From: Stramenopiles sp. TOSAG23-6
Lineage: Eukaryota > Sar
Length of the DNA: 11,102 bases
NCBI GenBank assembly: GCA_900128565.1
Contig: LT636281.1
Span: 1-11,102 of the forward strand
Reading direction: 5' to 3'
Shown in pieces: positions 1 to 7,438 of the stretch (position 1 is its first letter; each line of letters starts with the position of its first letter). The position numbers and the translations under genes were made by a program. The notes under the pieces were generated by a model that saw only the letters and a list, made by a program, of their open reading frames with translations, had not been told where the DNA came from and searched no databases.

Positions 1-52
1 TACGAAATTTCGTACCTAACGATTTTAATTTTTGAAATATTTTTTCATAATC
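1..52 (+). repeat. Introner-like intron, copy 1 (3' part only)
   Basis: The window opens inside an intron. Bases 1-14 form a perfect palindrome (TACGAAATTTCGTA). It runs into the core GTACCTAAC at 12-20, which looks like a branch-point sequence. A T-rich spacer with GAAATATTTTTTC follows, then the end AATCC at 49-53. The same order of elements is seen in six other copies in the window. There is no AG at the conserved end; the nearest is at 59-60 (ACGAG). By analogy with the testable copies the exon would begin at 53 or 54. The 5' end lies outside the window, so phase cannot be checked here. Confidence 0.75.
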
Positions 53-575
53 CATGTACGAGTCAAAAGGTCAAATGGACAAAGCAAAGGAAATACGTCG
101 TCAAATAGAAATAACAAGAAAGAATATCTCTGGACAAATGCAGGAAGTACGTACTAAATATATACGAAATTTAGATTTTTCAAATCCAACTGAAGAAATG
201 CGACAAAATGCGATTCGTCATGGAATTGATTTGAATGACTCTGTTACTGTTGAAGCTTTACAAAATATGCAAAAAAAAGGAGATTTTTTATCTTTGAATG
301 ATTCAAAAAGTCCTGATGTATTCAATTCTAATAATTCTCGAAGTTTTTATATAGCAATTTCTGTATTTATTTTCGTTTTGCTTCGATTGTACACATCAGG
401 TTTATTAGGTTCGTTATTAACGTTTTTCATGTTTCATAGTGTAAAAAAAACAAATGAAGTAGGGTTAGGGTTACATGGTGATATTGGTGATATTGGTGAT
501 AGTGATGACATAGGAAATATTGATATGTATACAAATAATGGTAACACTGGATTTGATGACTCAAGAGAATTTTAA
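53..575 (+). CDS. Last exon of an unrecognised protein with a C-terminal hydrophobic segment (5' partial)
   Basis: The frame is open from the intron end to a TAA at 573-575. The ATG at 54 directly follows the conserved intron end, so it is probably an internal Met and not the start. About 173 residues are visible. The first 55 or so are charged and probably helical (QMDKAKEIRRQIEITRK), possibly coiled coil. A polar linker follows. A hydrophobic stretch at about residues 97-128 (YIAISVFIFVLL, then GLLGSLLTFFMF) could be one long or two short membrane segments. The tail is acidic and Gly/Asp/Ile-rich with GDIGDIGDSDDIG repeats. I do not recognise the family. A tail-anchored or C-terminally anchored membrane protein is an inference. 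It converges with the ankyrin/GYF gene, with about 150 bp between stops. Confidence 0.7.
460..473 (+). repeat. Short telomere-like TTAGGG tract within coding sequence
   Basis: TAGGGTTAGGGTTA, 14 nt, is a little over two units of the TTAGGG telomere repeat. It lies in the exon and is read as Val-Gly-Leu-Gly-Leu. A matching tract in the opposite orientation lies at 10869-10882. Confidence 0.5.
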
Positions 576-625
576 GTTTTTTAACACTTGTAGAAAAATG
601 TTATTTTGTAAAATGAGTGTATATA

Positions 626-631
626 AATAAA
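626..631 (+). terminator. Probable polyadenylation signal of the first gene
   Basis: AATAAA lies about 50 nt after the stop at 575, in a T/A-rich 3' region. In an AT-rich genome this hexamer is common, so the call rests on position. The stretch 576-726 between the convergent stops holds nothing else I can identify. Confidence 0.4.
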
Positions 632-725
632 TGAAAAATTCGTTTCTTCCTTACAATTTAAAAACTGGACGCACATTCAATATATTAGTCTACGCTCAAT
701 CAAAATACTAAAAATATTATATTAC

Positions 726-731
726 TTTATT
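726..731 (-). terminator. AATAAA overlapping the stop of the ankyrin/GYF gene
   Basis: Read on the minus strand, AATAAA contains the TAA stop codon (729-727) of the upstream gene. It could be a very tight polyadenylation signal or chance. Confidence 0.25.
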
Positions 732-2313
732 TAATTGTATCCTCATCTAATTGAGAAATGGATTCTTTCGCCTCTAATAAATCTGTGTGGTATGATTCAC
801 CAAACACAAAGGATTCACTTACATCATAACTGAATACATCACAAATCATTCCAAAAATTGATTGACTATTTGCAAATCGAACAGGCAAATGATCTTTGAA
901 ATAGTTGTGAGTGAACCAATGTCGCATTTGAGTTGTTGTAAAAGGTCCTTGTACTACTAGATTATCATCGAGATACTCCCAACGGTCTTTTAGATGAGGA
1001 GGTGATGCTAGAATTTCATACACTCGAAGAGCTTTATACAAGAATTTTTGAATACTAGANTATTGTTTTTTTCTTCTTATATTTTTATTTCTTGATGACA
1101 CATTCTGATTGATTACTATTTTAGGCAATTCATTATTAATACTCTTATAATTACGATTATTTGCACTATTATAGTCTTTGCGGCGAGTACTTTTTTGTGA
1201 AAACGCGATTCTAGCGTTTTGAATTTTCTTGTGTCGATTATTAAATGAAACTAATCTTTGTAATGTAGCGTTGAATATATCTTTATGATATTCACTTTTA
1301 CCATGAAAATTTCGTACATTTTGTGTTTGCTGTTGTAATGCTATACTCCTTGACAATATTTCAGTAGCATCCAAATTAGACGTTTGTTCAATCTTTTGTG
1401 TGAAGCACGGTAGTACACTGCATAATTGTTTTGGTAAACTGTTATTTTTTTTTGAAATGATTTGTGGTGTTGTTTCACTTTCACTAGGTAGATTCGATAT
1501 TGAATTCATATCAAATTTTGTACCTAAGGTATTTTGAATTTGCGGAATTTTATCCTCTTTTAGTATTGTCTGGGACAAGCTCATAAGCCGAAACATTTGA
1601 TTACTTTCGCAACATTTTACTATATGATTTTCACTTCTAAGAATTTGATTCTTTTCTATTNTTGCTATTTGGTTTTTAATATGATTTCGTTCTGTAATCA
1701 CTAATTTACATTTACTAGTTTCTTGACTCCCCATCTTCTTTAACCATTTTATTAGACTTTCGCTTGATGATACTCTCCCATTGTTTAATATTGCTATATC
1801 TAATACACTCAAACCATCTATGTTGACAGCGTCAAACGATAAAATTCGTTTTAGCGTTGCTGTTTTATATACTGTACACTGCTTATACAAGAGTTTACAT
1901 ATCTCTAAAGAATCATCACCATGTGTAGCGGCATAGTGCAGTGGTGTTTCTTTCCGAGCGTCTAAGGCACCGGCATCTGCACCATGCTCAAGTAAAAGAT
2001 TAATAGTATATATATTACCTGACAAGACACATGAATGTAGCAGGGTCGAAAAGGATGAATTGCGTATATTCACAAGGGAATTTATCACACATTTAGAGCC
2101 ACGATACATAACAATTTCTTCTTTTAATGGTGCCAGTCGGTCATAAGGCGATGAGCATGAGAGCAAGTGTCTCACACGGGAAGTTGTACCTTTATAGCAG
2201 GCTATATCACACTGATTCAGCCATGAAGCTAAACGTTTTCGCATAATGTAAGAATACATACATTTTTCAATAATTAAGCATGCTTGAGAATTGATGCTAC
2301 ACTGCGATTCCAT
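727..2313 (-). CDS. Ankyrin-repeat protein with C-terminal GYF domain
   Basis: A single open frame of 528 residues. The start is the ATG at 2313-2311, preceded by an in-frame TAG, so no longer frame is possible without an upstream exon. Residues about 86-118, 119-150 and 162-195 are ankyrin repeats; the first ends LLLEHGADAGALDAR and the second begins KETPLHYAATHGD. A long, polar, Asn/Ser/Lys-rich linker (about 200-430) has no recognisable fold. Residues about 444-493 fit a GYF domain: W-x-Y-x-D, then GPF, then M-x-x-W-F and a final NYF where GYF is usual. GYF domains bind proline-rich peptides, often in splicing or mRNA-control proteins. Ankyrin repeats bind proteins. So this is probably an adaptor, but the partner is unknown. 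Ambiguous bases lie at 1060 and 1661. The plus strand of the linker carries an introner core at 1505-1527. Confidence 0.85.
   Translation of the reverse strand: MESQCSINSQACLIIEKCMYSYIMRKRLASWLNQCDIACYKGTTSRVRHLLSCSSPYDRLAPLKEEIVMYRGSKCVINSLVNIRNSSFSTLLHSCVLSGNIYTINLLLEHGADAGALDARKETPLHYAATHGDDSLEICKLLYKQCTVYKTATLKRILSFDAVNIDGLSVLDIAILNNGRVSSSESLIKWLKKMGSQETSKCKLVITERNHIKNQIAXIEKNQILRSENHIVKCCESNQMFRLMSLSQTILKEDKIPQIQNTLGTKFDMNSISNLPSESETTPQIISKKNNSLPKQLCSVLPCFTQKIEQTSNLDATEILSRSIALQQQTQNVRNFHGKSEYHKDIFNATLQRLVSFNNRHKKIQNARIAFSQKSTRRKDYNSANNRNYKSINNELPKIVINQNVSSRNKNIRRKKQXSSIQKFLYKALRVYEILASPPHLKDRWEYLDDNLVVQGPFTTTQMRHWFTHNYFKDHLPVRFANSQSIFGMICDVFSYDVSESFVFGESYHTDLLEAKESISQLDEDTIK
1505..1527 (+). 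repeat. Introner core-like fragment, antisense within the ankyrin/GYF gene
   Basis: TTCATA, two other bases, then AAATTTTGTACCTAA. This matches the core of copy 5 (10672-10694) over 23 nt with two differences, and copies 6 and 7 almost as well. A GG follows where the introns have CG or CA, then a T-rich stretch with TTTTGAA, loosely like the intron spacer. It lies on the strand opposite to the host gene, whose frame stays open through it (read there as LGTKFDMNS). It is either a decayed or exonised insertion, or a chance match in AT-rich sequence. Confidence 0.45.
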
Positions 2314-2731
2314 CTAGAGCTTAGTAGTAGCCATTACTTATATCGGAATGAAGCTGAAACAGCATTGTGGTTTGTAAGTGCCCTCCAGGGAAGTGTAGTA
2401 CTTGTTGCTGTACAAAAGCTAAGTCGTATTGCTCTTCTGAATGTGACTGCAATTCAGGTTGTAGTATACGAACACAGAGGCAATGAAATTGGAAGGGAGG
2501 AGGCCGTTAATTCTAAAATTTAACGGAAATAAAATATATAAAAATGCACATTGCGCGCGAAATTTATTCAAAATCAAAAAACAAGTTTGAATCCCGTTTT
2601 CTCATTCGCTCTTTCGTTGTTCGTTACTGTATCGGTCGACACTTGTCTTCCTTGGATACTATTTATTTTTGGACGATAATTACAAATTACTCATTGAATT
2701 TTGATTGATCAGTATTTCATTACTGGTAAAT
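2314..2731. promoter_or_regulatory. Divergent promoter region between ankyrin/GYF gene and CEP135
   Basis: About 418 bp lie between the two start codons. Bases 2336-2523 are less AT-rich than typical intergenic sequence here and are open in one plus frame (ending TAA at 2521-2523) and one minus frame (about 2325-2508). Neither gives a recognisable protein nor a convincing start, so I call no gene. Bases 2535-2544 (TATATAAAAA) resemble a TATA box for CEP135. Bases 2555-2562 hold an E2F-type site. The rest, 2563-2704, holds nothing I can name. Confidence 0.5.
2555..2562 (-). promoter_or_regulatory. E2F/DP-type binding site
   Basis: The plus strand reads GCGCGAAA, inside TTGCGCGCGAAATTT. Its complement TTTCGCGC fits the known E2F consensus TTTSGCGC exactly. 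It lies about 170 bp upstream of the CEP135 start, in a stretch where CG-rich octamers are rare. E2F drives S-phase genes in animals, plants and many protists, and centriole duplication is coupled to S phase, so CEP135 is the more likely target. Binding itself is an inference. Confidence 0.45.
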
Positions 2732-5700
2732 ATGCCTCCTGTTAGTACTCTATCAGATCAATTGGGTGGCTCGAATATGCCCGATCCACACCAATTTTCA
2801 CAATTGAAGCGAAAACTTGAGGCAATGGACTATTTCCAACCTTTAGGAATCGATACTGTACCTTTGGTAGAAAAACTTCTCCTTGACCTTGTAGTGACAA
2901 CCGAAAATTACCAAGCCATGGTAGGCAAAGTAGAGGAGTTACAAAAGAGCAGTATATTGGCGAACTCACAGTCTTTACCATTACGAAAGCACAATGCACG
3001 TCTTACTCGGGAAAACAATAGTCTTCACGAGGAGCTCATCAAAAAAACAGAGGAGCAGCGAAAGTCAAGTCGCAAAGCTGATGAAGTTTTGCGTCCTTTG
3101 CAGGAAAAACTCGCAACTACAGAATTTCGTTACGATATGACCAAGAAGGATTTAAAAAGGTTAGAAAAAGAAAATACTGGGCTAAAACTTCGCTGTTCCC
3201 AATTATTGCAACAAAATGAAGTGTTAGTTGCTACACCTGCTCCAAGTATACTAAAGGGAAAGAAGAAAAAATCGCGAGATTGGTCTGGCCCAAAGCAAGT
3301 TTTAGAGAGAAGTCGNAGTGCTGCTCGTAATTCTTCGCCTGCAATGCGGCAAATTAATCTTCAAGAATCAAATGGTAATCAAAATGAACGCCATATGAAA
3401 TTTAAGTTAAAGCAGGTTCGGTCAAAAGTTCAACCTAAAAATTCAATCAACCCTAAAAATGCTAGTATAATCGAAAAATCTGAGATGATAGTGAATAGAT
3501 TACAGAAGCGAAATGATGAGTTACAAAATGCGAAAGATGAACTANTAAAGGCAGTAGAAATTAGAAATGCTGAAATTTCTCGTCTTGGTCGTCGACTTGT
3601 GGAAGAAGGTCCGAAGGGAGGTGGTGGTGATATTGGGGGTGCTCAATCCGCTCATATCAACGAAGCAAACCAAAGAATTGTAGAGCAACTTAATGACCAA
3701 GTCGACTTCCTCAACGAGCAACTTGCAAGAAAGGATAAACAATTAAAATCATCCAGTGTAAAAAGTCGNGCTTTTGATGCGAAATGGTTAAAATTACGTG
3801 AGCAATTTGCTGCACAAGAAAAGAAGTTACAAGATACTCGTGCAGCACTTGTGGAGCTTAAAGTAGAAGCAACTTCATCGGGTTTATCTGATCCAAAATC
3901 TGAAAGATCTAACAATTCTCTGCGAAATGAATCTGAAAATGCTTCAGAGAGAGAGAAGTCTTTACTCGAGACTGTNGCATTAACACAAAAAAAAGCACAA
4001 GAAGCCGCAAATTTGTCTTTACTCGCCGCAGCCAAAAATGAAAATCTTGTTTCCGAAAATGCACGCATTGCAGATGTCATTGAAGCGTATCGAAAAGATA
4101 AATTAATATTTACTGCTGCACTTCAAAAAGCTGAAGAAAATGATGCAGAGCTTCGACTGAATATCGAACTTCAATCAAAAGAAATTGAAGATTTGAAATG
4201 TGAAAGAGATCGGACAAATGCAGAATTAAAAAATGTGTATGCAATGAAGGCTGGCATGAAAGACGATGAGGAAGCTTATCAGGCAGCCGTCATGCGCTTA
4301 CAAAGAAAAGGTTTTTCTCAAAGTGATCAATTAAATAACTTAAAAAAAGATAAAAAATCTTTAGAAATTGCTCTTGATGCGCAATCACAGGATATTACTA
4401 TCATTCAACAATCCCTCAAAAATTCTCAAAGTGAAAATGACAGACTTGTCGAAGAATTGGAAAAGTGTGCGAAAAAACATTTGAAAATTTCTGAGCGTTT
4501 GAGTTCAAGTACGTTTTTATTTTTTTTTTTTTTTTCAAATTTATATATTTTTTTTCATACGTAATTTTGTACCTAAACAAAAAATATTTTGTTTTACATA
4601 TTTTTCCTCAATACATGTGATGCTGAAGCAAGACATACAAAAAATCTATTTCGACAAATGGAAGGAGATAGAGATAGAATTCGCAATTCACTAGCANTAG
4701 CNGAGGATCAATTATTAAAAAATATAGAAGAAAAGAACATGTAAGTTTTCATCATCATCATGAAACAAATATTTTGCTTTATATAGAAGATTTTGTACCT
4801 AACAATGTTATATATATATAGATATATATTTCAAAATACATTTCTGATCAGAAAATGAAATATGCAATAGAAGCTCATGCAGTAGCCAAAGCTGAAATGG
4901 AAGCAATGCGTGATGATCGTGATGCTTTGCAGGAGAGAGTCTCTGCCCAATCAATTGAAATTGGAAGAATTGTTGCTGAAGCGGATGGATTATCAAAATT
5001 ACAAAATCTTCCGGATGTTGTAGCAAATCTTGAAAACCTCGCTCAGAAATGGAGAAATGAATCAATGAACATTGCACAGGAATTAAATACGTGTCAACGC
5101 CAGAAGCAGAGATTGGAGAATCAATTAGAGAATATACGTTTTTATCATTCATTTCATTTTTTTTTACTAAGAATATTACGTACCTAACAAAAACATCAAA
5201 TGTTACATATTTTCCCGAAATACATGCGACAATTGATAAAAATCGATCTGAATTATCTCTGAAGGATTGTAAAGAAGAGCGTGATGAACTTGATAAAAGT
5301 TACCAAAAACTTGTTTATGAATTAGAGGAGAAATCTGATTCATATTTTGCGTTACAGGCGCGAGAAAAAGAATTACAACAAATACACCGACAAAATATGG
5401 AGGCTCTCAATCAAGCTCGTTTAAAACAAAGAGATCAAGAAGAGGCTCTTATCGATGCACAACAACGTGGAATCAAGACATCTGAGAATGCAACTGCAGC
5501 TGCGAAACGTTTCGAAGCAATGAAGCAACGTTGTGAAGTTGCGCAAAATGAAGTTGTGTCCCTATTGGCACAACTTAGATCTGAACAAGCTCGTTGTTCT
5601 GATGCGCTCACAGACAGAGAAAATCTCGCGAGGGAATTAAACACCAGTCGTGCTTTAGAAGAAAGATTGAAACTAGAACTTCAAGGTGCTACAGGTTTGG

Positions 5701-7256
5701 TCGGATCAGAAAAAGAAGTTGCGCAAAATACTCAGAGACAGTTATTACAAACTCAAACAAAGGTTAGTGAGCTGGAGGAACAATTATCTCAAATGAGAAC
5801 TCTCTTTACGCAATTGGATTCAACAAGACGGCAGTTGGCTCAGAAATTAACAGCTTGCTACGTGACTATTGATGCACAGAGAGATTCTGAATTGGAATTA
5901 AAGCGAAAATATTCTGAGAAAGAACAACAAATTGCAGAATTAAAAAATAATACCGATATATTGAAAATATCTTTAAATGACGTGGATCAAGGAAGGGATG
6001 ATCTTCAACGTGAGCTTGATGAAAAGACAGAAGAACTTGCTGCGGCATGTGAGCATCAGCGTACAAGTGCTGCAAGGGAGCAAGATGCTATAGAGCAAGT
6101 AATTTCATTACGTTCTCAATTACAGTCCTTGTCGACATCTTCTGGTAATAGAGAGCGTGACATTGTTCTACTTGAAAGGCGTGTGCAGGAGATGGAACGT
6201 GTACGTCAACAATTAACTCGACAAATTGGAATTAAAGATCAAGAAAATCGAGAATCACAAAATGATTTACGTGCAATGACGACAGAGAACGCCGCAGTAA
6301 ACAATGAGTGTTTGAATCAAAGACAACAAAGGGAAGAAATGGAAAGACGCCTTCGCGATACGACATCGCAGCTATTACAAGCAAGAGAATTATGCAAAAG
6401 TCTTCAAACNGACAAGGACGATTTAATGGTNAATTACAGGTCAGCTTGCGACGAAAGAGCTAGGTTAGGACTGGCCGCGGATGCCTTTAGTGCAGAAGCT
6501 GCAGAATTACGTCGAAATGCACAAGACGCAGGACTTGAAGTGAATCATCTTCGAGCAGCTCTTGATGAAAAAAAAATGTTTGCTCGGGAACAGCAAGTTG
6601 AAGTTCAAACGTATAAGAATCGATTATCTAGTCAAAATCGTAGTTTAATGGAAGCAGAACAGGCGAGTGTCCGAGTCCAACAAGAGATGGCTAACGTTGC
6701 ATCGACACATGCGAGCACAGAAGCAGTAGCTCATACATTGTCGTCGAAATCGGAGGCTTCACAAGCAAGAGCCATTGCAGCTGAAGCGGAAGCAGCAGCA
6801 TTACGCCAGCGTGTTTCGATGATGCAAAATGAATCAAAAATGATGCAAGACCAACTAAAGAATTCTGATAAAAAATTAAGACAAATGGAAGGTATCGTCG
6901 CTGAAGCCCGTTCAATTCAAGCAGGAATAGGTGCAGGCGAAGTTTCCACAGAGATAGGCATTGATCCATACGTTTCACCAGTAGTCCCAAAACACACTCC
7001 AACCATATCAGCAGCTAGTACAAAGAGTGCTGATCAAGATACCACTAGGGAAGCATTTTCTGATGGATCTCCAATGAGTATGCCATCCGATATCGATAGT
7101 ATTGATAGCGCGCATAATTTATTTATGAATATTGAAGACGATGCTGATAGAAGCAGAGCTTCCCTTGATGCTGTAATTCTTGAAAATGAAAGATTACGCA
7201 ATCAGCTTCGTTCAACAATTGCTGACACACAATATGAGACTACTAGCAAAAAGTAA
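2732..7256 (+). CDS. CEP135: CEP135/Bld10 centriole cartwheel protein (four exons)
   Basis: Exons are about 2732-4508, 4614-4740, 4839-5133 and 5223-7256, which add up exactly in frame to about 1410 residues; Bld10 and CEP135 proteins are typically 1100-1700. Residues about 25-100 match the CEP135 N-terminus: RKLEAMDYFQPLG, then VPLVEKLLLDLVVTTEN, then NARLTRENNSLHEEL. A second conserved patch, NDQVDFLNEQL, is near residue 322. Almost all the rest is heptad coiled coil rich in Glu, Gln, Lys and Ala; the last 120 residues are Ser/Asp-rich and less ordered. The family joins the SAS-6 cartwheel spokes to microtubule triplets and is needed for centriole and basal body assembly. The start at 2732 is preferred because the sequence after it fits best; an in-frame ATG at 2705 would add nine residues. 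Three introner-like introns interrupt the middle of the gene. Confidence 0.88.
4509..4613 (+). repeat. Introner-like intron, copy 2 (CEP135 intron 1)
   Basis: It starts GTACGTTTTTA, followed by a long T run and CAAATT. The core is GTACCTAAAC at 4569-4578 (one extra A compared with the others). It ends ATATTTTTCCTCAATA, with the exon resuming at CATGTGATGCTGAAG. The join at AATA|C is in frame, and coiled-coil sequence continues at once (DAEARHTKNLF). There is no AG at the conserved end. A GT-to-AG alternative ending at 4628 is also in phase and would remove five more codons, so this copy alone does not settle the 3' site. The boundaries given could be shifted together by one base. Confidence 0.7.
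4741..4838 (+). repeat. Introner-like intron, copy 3 (CEP135 intron 2)
   Basis: It starts GTAAGTTTTC, the best conventional 5' splice site in the set. The core GTACCTAAC is at 4795-4803. The spacer is AT-repetitive and the end is TTTCAAAATA, with the exon resuming CATTTCTGATCAG. The join at AATA|C is in frame. Splicing GT to the AG at 4850-4851 gives Ile-Lys-stop, so the plain GT-AG reading fails; that AG is in frame only if the exon keeps the G of GT. Another AG at 4820-4821 lies too close to the core. Confidence 0.72.
5134..5222 (+). repeat. Introner-like intron, copy 4 (CEP135 intron 3)
   Basis: It begins ATACGTTTTTATC, where copy 2 has GTACGTTTTTAT, so the first base is A instead of G and there is no GT donor at this place. 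The core TACGTACCTAAC is at 5177-5188, followed by ACATATTTTCCCGAAATA and then CATGCGAC. The join at AATA|C is in frame and the coiled coil continues (IDKNRSELSLKD). The first AG after the core end is at 5263-5264, about 40 nt further, and is out of phase with the donor position. Confidence 0.7.
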
Positions 7257-7438
7257 ACATTTATCAGACAATTATGTCGTATTAAAATGGAATGAAAGTG
7301 GATATAAAAAAAATGTGTTTTTATTAGAATAAAAAAAAAGAAAAGGTTATTATTATATTGTTTTGTATGCTTCAGATGATTTTCCAGCACATTGTAAAAA
7401 AATGGAAGCTGAAAAAAAGTGCCTTTTTCTTTAAACAT
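7257..7438. other. Convergent 3' intergenic region
   Basis: There are 182 bp between the stops of CEP135 and the OPT gene. AATAAA on the plus strand at 7328-7333 suits CEP135. AATAAA on the minus strand (7325-7320) suits the OPT transcript. The two signals nearly overlap, so the mature 3' ends of the two mRNAs are probably complementary over some tens of bases. No other feature is seen. Confidence 0.45.

Noticed and set aside
3652-4080. Minus-strand open frame of 142 codons inside CEP135 exon 1
   Set aside because: It is Ser/Phe/Ala-rich, the usual antisense shadow of Glu/Lys-rich coiled coil, and has no family resemblance.
4509-4628. Ordinary GT-AG intron ending at 4628
   Set aside because: It is in phase for this copy and cannot be excluded, but the same rule fails in the next two introns; I kept the common AATA|C end as the main model.
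5091-5222. Reading CEP135 through the third intron from an ATG at 5091
   Set aside because: The segment 5134-5222 has the introner core and a Phe-rich translation; the upstream exon continues the coiled coil in another frame up to 5133.
4509-5222. Terminal inverted repeats at the introner ends
   Set aside because: The 5' TACGTTTTT and 3' TTTTCC-AATAC ends are not complementary; only the internal palindrome beside the core shows symmetry.
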